In this document: piece after piece, positions 20,549 to 29,175 of the stretch
Position numbering within the stretch: position 1 is the first letter of the stretch
How the letters are laid out: each line of letters begins with the position of its first letter
The notes under the pieces: generated by a model
Told to the model about the DNA's origin: nothing
The model's input: only the letters and a program-made list of their open reading frames with translations
Databases searched by the model: none
Position numbers and translations under genes: made by a program
NCBI RefSeq assembly: GCF_004345745.1
Contig: NZ_SLXJ01000002.1
Coordinates: 209,897 to 273,896, forward strand
Reading direction: 5' to 3'
DNA: 64,000 nucleotides
From: Nicoletella semolina
Lineage (GTDB): Bacteria; Pseudomonadota; Gammaproteobacteria; Enterobacterales; Pasteurellaceae

Positions 20549-20588
20549 TTTTCTCAATTTTGTGAAGTTGTTCACAAAATTGAGAAAA
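20549..20588. promoter_or_regulatory. 40-bp palindrome centred on a perfect CRP site
   Basis: Perfect 18-bp arms TTTTCTCAATTTTGTGAA / TTCACAAAATTGAGAAAA around a GTTG centre. The middle 16 bp (20561-20576) are TGTGA-AGTTGT-TCACA, an exact CRP half-site pair. It lies in the divergent dctP / dctQM control region, so cAMP-CRP control of both arms is expected. Neither side has a T run, so it is not a terminator. Confidence 0.8.
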
Positions 20589-20618
20589 AAATCTGTTTTA
20601 ATATTCAATTTAGGGTAT

Positions 20619-20634
20619 ATTTGGTTTACCAATT
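20619..20634. promoter_or_regulatory. UxuR-type operator
   Basis: ATTTGGTTTACCAATT, with core TTGGT-TT-ACCAA, closely matches the enterobacterial UxuR/ExuR operator (AATTGGTATACCAATT). It is 58 bp from the CRP site, 53 bp before dctQ, and the cognate-type regulator uxuR is in the locus. A weaker match (AATTGGT-GG-TAAAATT) lies at 22508-22523 upstream of uxuR. Confidence 0.75.
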
Positions 20635-20686
20635 TTAATAAGATATTAAAGTAAGTCGTATTTTATTGTCTTTCAAGGGGGAAATT

Positions 20687-21178
20687 ATGACTCGGATTAT
20701 CGCTTTACTTGATCGAATATTAGCGGCATTTTGTGTTGTGTTATGTATCGGATTAGTTATTTCTGTAGTCTGGCAGGTATTTTCTCGCTATGTTTTAAAT
20801 GATCCTAGTACGGTTACCGATGAACTCGCTCGATTTTTATTTATTTGGGTTGGGCTTGTTGGGGCAGCGTATGGGCTGGGTAAGAAAAAGCATTTAGCCA
20901 TTGATTTATTATCAATGAAATTAGAAAAAAATCCTAAAAAATACCTTTTACTTCAATTTGTTATTAATGCAATCAGTATTTTATTTGTCAGTGTCATTAT
21001 GTGCTATGGAGGTAGTTCTCTAGTCTTAAATACAATTGCTGCAGGGCAAATATCGCCTGTTTTAGGTATTCAAATGGGTCTGGTTTATCTTGCTTTGCCT
21101 GTCAGTGGATTTTTTATGCTCGTCTTTTTAATTAGAGAAGTGTTCACGGATATTCATCAACTTTCAACTCAACATTAA
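20687..21178 (+). CDS. TRAP transporter small permease subunit (DctQ family)
   Basis: Four-helix membrane subunit that works with DctM. 163 aa. I chose ATG 20687 (MTRIIALLDRILAAFCVV), with AGGGGG 6 nt upstream, over a TTG at 20666. The family-typical segment WQVFSRYVLNDPSTVTDELA then RFLFIWVGLVGAAYG lies at about residues 34-70. It is followed closely by the large permease gene. First gene of the plus-strand arm of the hexuronate locus. Confidence 0.9.
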   Translation: MTRIIALLDRILAAFCVVLCIGLVISVVWQVFSRYVLNDPSTVTDELARFLFIWVGLVGAAYGLGKKKHLAIDLLSMKLEKNPKKYLLLQFVINAISILFVSVIMCYGGSSLVLNTIAAGQISPVLGIQMGLVYLALPVSGFFMLVFLIREVFTDIHQLSTQH

Positions 21179-21188
21179 GGAGGCTATG

Positions 21189-22490
21189 ATGGAATGGACA
21201 ACTATTATTACATTAGTCGGCAGTTTTTTCGTCTTTCTTGCTATTGGTGTACCAATTTCATTTGCGATTGGTATTTCCTCATTTTTGACTATTCTGCTGG
21301 TGATACCGTTCGATTCTGCCATTGCGGTAATTTCTCAAAAAATGGCATCTGGTCTAGACAGCTTTTCCTTGCTTGCTATCCCATTTTTTATTCTTGCTGG
21401 CAATATTATGAATCGTGGAGGTATCGCGATTCGGTTAATTGCGTTTGCTAAGGTTTTAGGTGGACGCTTACCAGGCTCTCTTGCTCATGTAAATGTCTTG
21501 GCAAATATGATGTTTGGCTCTATTTCAGGTTCTGCGGTTGCAGCCGCAGCAGCTGTAGGGGGAACAATGGCACCACTTCAGAAAAAAGAGGGTTATGATC
21601 CTGCGTTTTCTGCTGCAGTAAACATTACTTCATCGCCAACAGGCTTATTGATTCCACCAAGTAATACTTTTATTGTTTATTCATTAATTTCTGGAGGTAC
21701 ATCTATCGGTGCATTATTTTTAGCAGGTTATGTTCCTGGTATTTTAATGGGCTTAGGCATTATGATCGTTGCGTATTATTTTGCTAAAAAACATCAATAT
21801 CCCGTGTCGTCAAAACCGACATTTAAAGAAGTGGCATATTGCACCTTAGATGCATTACCTAGCTTGGGACTAGTTGTTGTGATTATTGGCGGCATTGTTG
21901 GCGGAATTTTTACCGCTACTGAGGCTTCTGCAATAGCGGTCATTTATACGCTAATTCTTGCAGTAGTGGTGTATAAAGAAATTAGTTTAAAAGAGCTGCC
22001 GAGCATTATTCTTGAGGCGATGACGACAACTTCTATTGTGCTATTGCTTATCGGTGCATCAATGGGAATGTCTTGGGCGATGGCAAACGCAGATATTCCT
22101 TACACCATTAGTGATGCATTGCTTGGTATTTCAGATAATCCGATTGTGATTCTGTTGATTATCAACGTTATTTTGCTGATTGTAGGAACATTTATGGATA
22201 TGACTCCAGCACTATTGATTTTTACCCCTATTTTTCTACCTATTGTAACGGAATTAGGTATAGATCCTGTTCATTTTGGTATTTTAATGGTGTTTAATTT
22301 ATCGATTGGAATCTGTACACCACCTGTTGGATCTACGCTGTTTATTGGGTGTTCTGTTGCAGGGGTAAAAATTGATAAAGTGATTAAACCATTATTGCCG
22401 TTTTATATGGTATTAATCGTTACTTTATTCATTGTTACTTTTGTACCGCAGTTAAGCTTATGGTTACCGCAGACGTTACTTGGTCATTAA
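21189..22490 (+). CDS. TRAP transporter large permease subunit (DctM family)
   Basis: Main membrane channel of the TRAP importer, powered by an ion gradient. About 433 aa with 12 or so hydrophobic segments. Family motifs: PFFILAGNIMNRGG, the glycine-rich GSISGSAVAAAAAVGGTM, LLIPPSNTFIVYS, GGIFTATEASAIAV and LSIGICTPPVGSTLFIGC. Two ATGs are adjacent (21186 and 21189). AGGAGG at 21178-21183 is at better distance from the second. It begins about 10 bp after dctQ. Confidence 0.93.
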   Translation: MEWTTIITLVGSFFVFLAIGVPISFAIGISSFLTILLVIPFDSAIAVISQKMASGLDSFSLLAIPFFILAGNIMNRGGIAIRLIAFAKVLGGRLPGSLAHVNVLANMMFGSISGSAVAAAAAVGGTMAPLQKKEGYDPAFSAAVNITSSPTGLLIPPSNTFIVYSLISGGTSIGALFLAGYVPGILMGLGIMIVAYYFAKKHQYPVSSKPTFKEVAYCTLDALPSLGLVVVIIGGIVGGIFTATEASAIAVIYTLILAVVVYKEISLKELPSIILEAMTTTSIVLLLIGASMGMSWAMANADIPYTISDALLGISDNPIVILLIINVILLIVGTFMDMTPALLIFTPIFLPIVTELGIDPVHFGILMVFNLSIGICTPPVGSTLFIGCSVAGVKIDKVIKPLLPFYMVLIVTLFIVTFVPQLSLWLPQTLLGH

Positions 22491-22705
22491 TAATAATGGG
22501 TGTTTACAATTGGTGGTAAAATTATGGTGTTCAAACAGAACCATCTACATGGATATTCATAGAAAGTAATTGAACATTCCGTTTATATAGTATTAAAAAT
22601 GATCCATTCATTACTGATGAAACAAGACAGCTAATTATGAACAGCACTACCTTCATAAAAGATGAACTATTTTCATCAAATAATATTCTTCAAGAGAGTT
22701 AAAAA

Positions 22706-23461
22706 ATGACAAAAAATGCAGATTTACGTTCATATAAAAAAATTGGTTCTATTTTGAAACAAGAATTAATTGATGGAGTTTACCAAGTGGGAGATCGGCT
22801 TCCTCCTGAACGAGATCTCGCAGAAAAATTAAATGTCAGCCGAACAGTTATTCGTGAAGCAATTATTATGTTGGAACTGGAAAATCTTGTTTCAGTTCGT
22901 AAAGGATCTGGCGTTTATGTTATTCGCCAACCGCTGTTTGAAGCACAAAATGATGCGATTTATGAATATGAAGATGTTGGTCCATTTGAACTACTACAAG
23001 CTCGACAGCTATTAGAAAGTAGCATTGCCGAATTTGCCGCCATTCAAGCGAATAGAAATGATGTATTAAGATTAAAGGAAATTTTAAATCAAGAGCGTAT
23101 TACGCTAGAAAAAAATGACGAGGATTATTCTGCCGATGAAGAATTCCATAGTGCGATAGCCGAAATGACACAAAATGAAGTGCTAATAAAAATGCAAAAA
23201 GAGTTATGGAAATATCGAACAAATTCAATGTGGAAAGGACTACATACACATATTTCTGATCAAAAATATCGCCAACAATGGTTAAAAGATCACGAAAATA
23301 TTTTAAATAGCATTCAGCGTAAAGATCCAGCGTTAGCAAAAAAAGCAATGTGGCAACATTTGGAAAATGTTAAACGAAAACTCTTCGAATTATCCGACGT
23401 AGAAGATCCTGATTTTGATGGTTTTTTATTTAATGTTAATCCTGTTGCAGTTGGTCTTTAA
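22706..23461 (+). CDS. uxuR: GntR/FadR-family transcriptional regulator UxuR
   Basis: Predicted repressor of hexuronate genes, released by a pathway sugar acid. 251 aa: N-terminal winged helix (LPPERDLAEKLNVSRTVIRE, then AIIMLELENLVSVRKGSGVYV, about residues 32-72) and a C-terminal FCD ligand domain with the EEFHSAIAEMTQNEVL and KDHENILNSIQRKDPALAKKA metal-binding His segments. It lies 216 bp after dctM and 30 bp before uxuA. A matching operator is at 20619. ExuR would be the alternative name, but uxuA as neighbour favours UxuR. Confidence 0.88.
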   Translation: MTKNADLRSYKKIGSILKQELIDGVYQVGDRLPPERDLAEKLNVSRTVIREAIIMLELENLVSVRKGSGVYVIRQPLFEAQNDAIYEYEDVGPFELLQARQLLESSIAEFAAIQANRNDVLRLKEILNQERITLEKNDEDYSADEEFHSAIAEMTQNEVLIKMQKELWKYRTNSMWKGLHTHISDQKYRQQWLKDHENILNSIQRKDPALAKKAMWQHLENVKRKLFELSDVEDPDFDGFLFNVNPVAVGL

Positions 23462-23491
23462 ATTACAGTAAAAAAGATTAAGGAGTTTCCT

Positions 23492-24676
23492 ATGGAACAA
23501 ACGTGGCGTTGGTATGGTCCTGACGATCCAGTTTCACTTTCAGATGTTCGTCAAGCAGGTGCAACGGGAATTGTGAGTGCTTTACATCACATTTCAAATG
23601 GACAAGTTTGGACAGTTGAGGAAATTAAAAAACGTAAGGAAATGATTGAGACAGCAGGACTTGTTTGGTCTGTTGTTGAAAGTGTGCCTGTTCACGAAGA
23701 AATAAAAACTCAAACAGGCAATTATCAAGTCTGGATTGATAATTATAAACAAACGATCCGTAACCTTGCTTTATGTGGCATTGATACAGTATGTTACAAC
23801 TTTATGCCTGTATTAGATTGGACTCGCACCGACCTTGCCTACGAAGTTTCAGACGGCTCAAAAGCTCTTCGATTTGATTATATTGCTTTTGCTGCCTTTG
23901 AATTATATATCCTAAAACGCCCCAATGCAGAAAATAGCTATACTGAATCAGAACGTAGACAGGCAAAACGCTATTTTGAAAATATGACAGAGAGCAATAT
24001 TGCTACATTGACAAGTAATATCATTGCAGGCTTACCAGGGGCAGAAGAAGGTTACACTCTAGAAGCATTTCAAATGCAACTTGATCGTTACAATGGAATT
24101 ACACCAGAGATTTTCCGCACCCACTTAGCTTATTTTCTAAATGAAATCATTCCTGTTGCTCAAGAGGTTGGAATAAAAATGGCAGTACACCCTGATGATC
24201 CGCCTCGTCCAATTTTAGGATTACCTCGTATTGTCTCCACAATTGAAGATATGCAGTGGTATGTAGATACTCAACCGTTACCCGCAAATGGCTTCACAAT
24301 GTGCACTGGTTCTTATGGTGTTCGCTCTGACAATGATCTTATCGAAATGACAACACGTTTTGCAGACCGTATTTATTTTGCACATCTGCGTGCAACCCAA
24401 CGAGAAGAAAATCCGTTAAGTTTCTACGAAGCTGATCACCTTGCGGGAGATGTGGATATGTTCGGTGTTGTTAAAGCCCTATTAAATGAAGAATATCGTC
24501 GTAAAGCGAATGGTGATTCTCGCTTAATCCCAATGCGTCCAGACCACGGTCATCAAATGTTAGATGATCTACATAAAAAAACCAACCCAGGGTATTCCGC
24601 TATTGGACGCCTACGAGGCTTAGCAGAATTCCGAGGTTTAGAACTTGCATTGAAAAAAGTCTATTTTGAGAAATAA
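23492..24676 (+). CDS. uxuA: Mannonate dehydratase
   Basis: Dehydrates D-mannonate to 2-keto-3-deoxygluconate. 394 aa, the same as E. coli UxuA, TIM barrel with divalent metal. Conserved segments: [67 protein letters not shown] (metal His and Asp), and [11 protein letters not shown] near the C-terminus. AAGGAG precedes the ATG. Together with uxaC, the SDR gene, kdgK and eda it completes glucuronate to pyruvate plus GAP. Confidence 0.97.
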   Translation: MEQTWRWYGPDDPVSLSDVRQAGATGIVSALHHISNGQVWTVEEIKKRKEMIETAGLVWSVVESVPVHEEIKTQTGNYQVWIDNYKQTIRNLALCGIDTVCYNFMPVLDWTRTDLAYEVSDGSKALRFDYIAFAAFELYILKRPNAENSYTESERRQAKRYFENMTESNIATLTSNIIAGLPGAEEGYTLEAFQMQLDRYNGITPEIFRTHLAYFLNEIIPVAQEVGIKMAVHPDDPPRPILGLPRIVSTIEDMQWYVDTQPLPANGFTMCTGSYGVRSDNDLIEMTTRFADRIYFAHLRATQREENPLSFYEADHLAGDVDMFGVVKALLNEEYRRKANGDSRLIPMRPDHGHQMLDDLHKKTNPGYSAIGRLRGLAEFRGLELALKKVYFEK

Positions 24677-24715
24677 TTTCTCCCCTTTGAAGTGGGATTA
24701 GACCAGCTTATCGAT

Positions 24716-24749
24716 AAAAAAACCTGCATTAAATTTTAAAATGCAGGTT
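24716..24749 (-). terminator. Intrinsic terminator of the rodZ-ispG-hisS-yfgM operon
   Basis: AACCTGCATT / AATGCAGGTT with a 9-nt loop. On the minus strand the stem is followed by a run of seven T, 40 bp past the yfgM stop. It lies between convergent uxuA and yfgM and may serve both. Confidence 0.85.
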
Positions 24750-24789
24750 AGTAGTTGTTGAAATCTATTTTTGAATAGCGTTAATCAAG

Positions 24790-25410
24790 TTAGAGATTAT
24801 TTAATTTTAGTTCAATTAAGAGGGCGTCTTGTGCGGTAGCGTGTGTTTTTGCTTGTTCGTAGGCACGTCTTGCGGCTGTTTTATCACCTTTTGCAGATAA
24901 AATATCGCCTGTGAGTACCTGTTTTTGTAAATCCCAAGCTTTACTTTGTATTTGGGATAACGTTTCCATAGCTGAGTCAAATTCAGTGAGTTGATAATGA
25001 ATATTTGCTAAACGAAAACGAATGACGTCTTGTAAAACATTGTCATTTGTTAGGGCTAAGGCATTTTGCAGTGCTATCTTACTCGCTGTGAAATTATCTT
25101 GAACAGCGAACTGTTTTGCTTGTTCTAGCAGAGCAAATACGGAATAAGTCGAGTGTGCATTTTCAGCAACAAATTTCTCAATAAGTGGTGCGTTTTCGTT
25201 TGGATTTTGCAAATAGTATTCCATCGTTTGCTGATATTTTGCTGAAGTCTGTTGTGCTGTTTGTAATTGGCGATTCTGCCAGTAATTCCAACCGAATACT
25301 GCACTAGCCGCCAATAAAATAGCCACTAAAATCGGTACGCCATTTTGTTTAAACCAATTTTTAGCTTCTTCAAATTGCTGTTCTTCGGTTTTGTTTAAAT
25401 ATTCGTTCAT
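24790..25410 (-). CDS. yfgM: YfgM family inner-membrane TPR protein
   Basis: Single-pass inner-membrane protein whose periplasmic part assists SecYEG-linked chaperone traffic in E. coli. 206 aa from ATG 25410 (MNEYLNKTEEQQFEEAKNWF), with AAGGA about 9 nt upstream. A TTG at 25428 would overlap hisS needlessly. Cytosolic head, one TM at about 20-40 (VPILVAILLAASAVFGWNYW), then a helical TPR-like region to the end. Placed directly after hisS, as in E. coli and Haemophilus. Confidence 0.88.
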   Translation of the reverse strand: MNEYLNKTEEQQFEEAKNWFKQNGVPILVAILLAASAVFGWNYWQNRQLQTAQQTSAKYQQTMEYYLQNPNENAPLIEKFVAENAHSTYSVFALLEQAKQFAVQDNFTASKIALQNALALTNDNVLQDVIRFRLANIHYQLTEFDSAMETLSQIQSKAWDLQKQVLTGDILSAKGDKTAARRAYEQAKTHATAQDALLIELKLNNL

Positions 25411-25420
25411 TTTTATTTCC

Positions 25421-26701
25421 TTATGCAAGACGGGATTGTAGTTCGTTAATCAATTCAGATTGGGGGATTGTTATTTGTTCTGCCTCGCCAAATAAATCTT
25501 TGACTACTACGGTTTGGTTTTCTACTTCGCTTTCACCTAGCACTAACGCCAGCTTAGCACCTGATTTATCTGCACGTTTAAACTGTTTTTTGAAGTTTCC
25601 GCCACTGCAATGTAACATAATGCGTTGCTGCGGTAGTGCGTTTCGTAGTGTTTCGCTTAACTGAAAAGCAGCCTCGGTCGTTCCTTCGCCAGAATAGACA
25701 ATATAGATATCCACTGGGCGTGGTAGAGTAACATTTGGATTAACTTCTTGGACGAGCAATATTAACCGCTCCAAGCCCATTGCAAATCCTACCCCTTCAC
25801 TGGCGTGTCCGCCTAATTGGGCAACTAAGCCATCATAACGCCCACCGCCACACACTGTGCCTTGAGCACCCAGTGCCGTTGTTACCCATTCAAAGACGGT
25901 TTTGTTATAGTAATCCAGTCCACGCACCAATTTTTGGTTTATCTCATACTCAATCCCCATCTGATCGAGGATTTGGCATAATTTTTCAAAATGTGCTTTG
26001 GATTCAGGATCAAGAAAATCGTGTAATTTTGGTGCGTGATTTAATACGTTTTGTAGAGCTTGGTTTTTGGTATCTAAAATCCGCAGCGGGTTAGTGGTTA
26101 AACGGCGTTCGCTATCAGGATCTTGTTTAAGTACGTCTAAATGATTTTGTAAAAATGCAACCAACGCTTGGCGGTATTGTGTACGCACTTCTAATCCGCC
26201 AATTGAATTGAGTTGCAATTTAACGTGTTGGCGAATGCCTAATTTTTCCCATAAACGTGCAGTCAGTAAAATTAATTCAGCATCAGCTTCAGGATTTGCA
26301 ATACCAAAAATTTCTACACCTGCTTGGTGAAATTGGCGGTAGCGTCCTTTTTGCGGGCGTTCATAACGAAACATTGGACCAATATACCATAAGCGTTGCT
26401 CTTGGTTGTAAATCCAACCATTTTGAATTGCCGCTCGTACACAGCCAGCTGTACCCTCTGGACGCATTGTGAGGCTTTCCTCATCACGCACAAAGGTAAA
26501 CATTTCTTTTTCAACGATATCTGTTGCCTCGCCAACACCACGTTCAAACAGTGCGGTAGCTTCAAGGATTGGGCTACGAATTTCAGCATAGCCGTAGCTG
26601 GCAAATGTTTGACGAATTTGGGTCTCGACCCATTGCCATAAAAGTGTTTCTGTTGGGGAGCAATCATTCATTCCACGGATTGCTTGAATTGTTTTTGACA
26701 C
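25421..26701 (-). CDS. hisS: Histidine-tRNA ligase
   Basis: Class II aminoacyl-tRNA synthetase charging tRNA-His. 426 aa (E. coli 424), starting at GTG with AGGA 8 nt upstream. Motif 2 region [13 protein letters not shown] and [18 protein letters not shown], the HisA signature [16 protein letters not shown] (about residue 260), motif 3 [14 protein letters not shown], and a C-terminal anticodon-binding domain ending in [11 protein letters not shown]. Third gene of the rodZ-ispG-hisS-yfgM operon. A USS-like GACCGCTTGC lies in the 51-bp gap before it. Confidence 0.98.
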   Translation of the reverse strand: MSKTIQAIRGMNDCSPTETLLWQWVETQIRQTFASYGYAEIRSPILEATALFERGVGEATDIVEKEMFTFVRDEESLTMRPEGTAGCVRAAIQNGWIYNQEQRLWYIGPMFRYERPQKGRYRQFHQAGVEIFGIANPEADAELILLTARLWEKLGIRQHVKLQLNSIGGLEVRTQYRQALVAFLQNHLDVLKQDPDSERRLTTNPLRILDTKNQALQNVLNHAPKLHDFLDPESKAHFEKLCQILDQMGIEYEINQKLVRGLDYYNKTVFEWVTTALGAQGTVCGGGRYDGLVAQLGGHASEGVGFAMGLERLILLVQEVNPNVTLPRPVDIYIVYSGEGTTEAAFQLSETLRNALPQQRIMLHCSGGNFKKQFKRADKSGAKLALVLGESEVENQTVVVKDLFGEAEQITIPQSELINELQSRLA

Positions 26702-26752
26702 GTTATTTTCCTAATATTGCAAAATTATGATGAGATTTGACCGCTTGCAAAA

Positions 26753-27862
26753 TTAAATTTGCTCAATTGCAATACGGTTATGTTGTGTGGCTACTTTTGC
26801 TCTGATTTTCGCCTCTAATTGGTCGATCAGCTTTTCATTATCAAATCGCTCTTTTTGACGAACACCATCAAGATAGTAACCGCTCATTTTGTTACTACCT
26901 GTTACGCCAAGATCAGAGACTAAAGCTTCTCCAGGACCATTTACCACGCAACCAATAATTGATACGTCCATTGGGGTAATGATATCTTCAAGGCGTTGTT
27001 CCAGTGCGTTCACTGTGCCGATAACATCAAATTCTTGACGTGAGCAAGTTGGGCAAGCAATGAAATTAATGCCTCGTGAACGAATACGCAAGGATTTGAG
27101 AATATCAAAGCCAACTTTAATTTCCTCAACAGGATCAGCGGCAAGCGAAACTCGTAGCGTATCGCCAATGCCTTCTGAAAGCAGTAGCCCTAAGCCTATT
27201 GCAGATTTGACTGAACCTGCTCTTGCTCCGCCAGCTTCGGTGATGCCTAAATGAATAGGTTGTTTAATTGCCTTTGCAAGTAAGCGGTAAGATTCGACCG
27301 CTAAAAATACATCAGAGGCTTTTACACTGACTTTAAATTGATCAAAGTTAAGTCTATCCAAAATTTCAACGTGTCGCAGAGCGGATTCTAACAACGCTTC
27401 TGGCGTCGGTTCGCCAAACTTTTCTTGAATATCTTTTTCTAGTGAGCCTGCATTGACACCAATCCGAATCGGGATATTTTTGTCTCTAGCACAATCTACC
27501 ACGGCACGAATACGCTCCTCTTTGCCAATATTACCAGGGTTAATCCGTAGGCAATCTACGCCATATTCTGCGACCTTAAGGGCGATGCGGTAATCGAAAT
27601 GAATATCTGCCACAAGCGGCACATTTACCTGCTGCTTGATCAATTTGAATGCTTCGGCAGCGTCCATTGTTGGCACAGAAACTCGTACGATATCTGCTCC
27701 AACTCGCTCTAATGCCTTAATTTGAGCAACTGTTGCATCGACATCAGTTGTACGAGTATTGGTCATAGACTGTACCGCAATAGGAGCATCTCCCCCTATA
27801 GGCACATTTCCTACATAAATTTTGGTCGATTCACGACGCTTAATGGGTGATTGGTGTAACAT
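26753..27862 (-). CDS. ispG: 4-hydroxy-3-methylbut-2-enyl diphosphate synthase (flavodoxin)
   Basis: Penultimate enzyme of the MEP isoprenoid pathway, making HMBPP, with a [4Fe-4S] cluster. 369 aa (E. coli 372). N-terminal TIM barrel ([42 protein letters not shown]) and C-terminal cluster domain with [11 protein letters not shown] and CVVNGPGEA, which carry the cluster cysteines. Lies 43 bp after rodZ. Confidence 0.98.
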   Translation of the reverse strand: MLHQSPIKRRESTKIYVGNVPIGGDAPIAVQSMTNTRTTDVDATVAQIKALERVGADIVRVSVPTMDAAEAFKLIKQQVNVPLVADIHFDYRIALKVAEYGVDCLRINPGNIGKEERIRAVVDCARDKNIPIRIGVNAGSLEKDIQEKFGEPTPEALLESALRHVEILDRLNFDQFKVSVKASDVFLAVESYRLLAKAIKQPIHLGITEAGGARAGSVKSAIGLGLLLSEGIGDTLRVSLAADPVEEIKVGFDILKSLRIRSRGINFIACPTCSRQEFDVIGTVNALEQRLEDIITPMDVSIIGCVVNGPGEALVSDLGVTGSNKMSGYYLDGVRQKERFDNEKLIDQLEAKIRAKVATQHNRIAIEQI

Positions 27863-27905
27863 TATGTTTTTTGTCTTTATTTTTTGTCAATGTTGTGCTG
27901 GAAGG

Positions 27906-28901
27906 TTATTTAGCCAACGGTAATTTGAATCGGGCTACACGTCCATCAATTTGTAATGGTACATCTTGCCCTTGGTAATAAATTCTTACATTAATAGGGG
28001 CACCAATGATTAGCTGATATTGCTCATAATCATTAAAACTAAGCACGTCCCCCGCATTGTATAATTTTTCAGCTAGGCGTTTATTCTTGGTATCTTTAAC
28101 TGAAATCCAGCTTTGCCCTTGTGTAATTTCAATGCGTAATTCATCAGTGATTACCGCTTTTTGAGTATCAACGGTATCCATTGTTGGTTCAGCCGTGGTT
28201 GATTGTTGTGGAATATCCTCAGATCTACTTGTCTCTGTTTGCGGAGTTTTTTCCTCTTGCACATTTTGCGAGGCATCTAGTGGTACAGATAAGGAGGGAG
28301 CAACAGGCGATACTTCATTGGTGTTAGCTGATGGAGCAGCGGTATCGCTATCTATCGTGTTATTGACCGATGAATCACCATTTGAGTTATTCACCAAGAT
28401 ATTGGAGTCTAGAATATTTACGCTATTATCAAGATCTACCATATTATATTCTTGGGTTCGTACGAGCTGATCACGGCTTTGTTGATCTTTTTGGTACTCT
28501 TGCCACCACCAAGTTAAGGTCATGCCCAGTGCAACAAGTAGCACTAAACTACTTAACCATTTTAACCAACGTGTTTGAGAACGGACATTGCTGATTTTAA
28601 TTGGCGTGATTGGTTTCGCTTTTTTGGGAACTATAACCTCGCCATATTGCACAGAATGTATCCATTCTTCAGGCAGACGTAAAAAACGAAGATAGTTGCG
28701 AACATAACCTTTCACAAAAGCGGGTGGGACACGCTTTAAAATAAAAATATCATTTTCAAATGATTCAATGTGGCTTTTTTTTAGCAATGTCTTTTCAGCC
28801 ACTTCTTCAACAGACAAATTAAGTACTTCACGAGCTTGTTTAAATTGCTGTCCGAGTGATAAGGTGTCTGTGAGAGGTGTATTGTCTGTTTCTTGAAGCA
28901 T
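27906..28901 (-). CDS. rodZ: Cytoskeleton/cell-shape protein RodZ
   Basis: Bitopic membrane protein linking MreB to the elongasome and needed for rod shape. About 331 aa. Order: N-terminal HTH_25 domain (LGQQFKQAREVLNLSVEEVA, about 14-80), a basic linker, one TM (WLKWLSSLVLLVALGMTLTWWW, about 111-133), a long Ser/Asn/Thr/Pro-rich periplasmic stretch, then a C-terminal DUF4115 domain (QGQSWISVKDTKNKRLAEKL then YNAGDVLSFNDYE). I prefer ATG 28901 (MLQETDNTPLTD) to an upstream TTG at 28940; neither ribosome binding site is strong. First gene of the ispG-hisS operon, as in H. influenzae. Confidence 0.88.
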   Translation of the reverse strand: MLQETDNTPLTDTLSLGQQFKQAREVLNLSVEEVAEKTLLKKSHIESFENDIFILKRVPPAFVKGYVRNYLRFLRLPEEWIHSVQYGEVIVPKKAKPITPIKISNVRSQTRWLKWLSSLVLLVALGMTLTWWWQEYQKDQQSRDQLVRTQEYNMVDLDNSVNILDSNILVNNSNGDSSVNNTIDSDTAAPSANTNEVSPVAPSLSVPLDASQNVQEEKTPQTETSRSEDIPQQSTTAEPTMDTVDTQKAVITDELRIEITQGQSWISVKDTKNKRLAEKLYNAGDVLSFNDYEQYQLIIGAPINVRIYYQGQDVPLQIDGRVARFKLPLAK

Positions 28902-29175
28902 TTTGGTTCGCTCTAAATATTTAATAAAAGGGTGGAGCAAAGTTTAAAGAGGTCTAACAGCTTTTGCAATCATTGAATAATAAAAGAGAAACATAAATTA
29001 TCCCAAAATTCCTCAATATGTTTGAATTTTGTCAGCATAGCGGTTGATTTTTGCAAAACATTTCCTTTTATCTTCAATCTTCCCCTACGGCGAGGTAGGG
29101 AGAGATCTATTTTCTCCTTCACGCCCTCGTTCACGGAAAAAGCATTAGTGGCTGTAGAGGGCGAAAAATCATAGC
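28902..29175. other. Intergenic region between sppA and rodZ
   Basis: No ORF of note. It contains two inverted repeats: CCCTAC / GTAGGG (29083-29088 and 29095-29100) and CGCCCTC / GAGGGCG further right (about 29123-29163). Neither has a convincing T run in the direction of sppA transcription. The rodZ promoter must lie here but no hexamers stand out. Confidence 0.4.
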
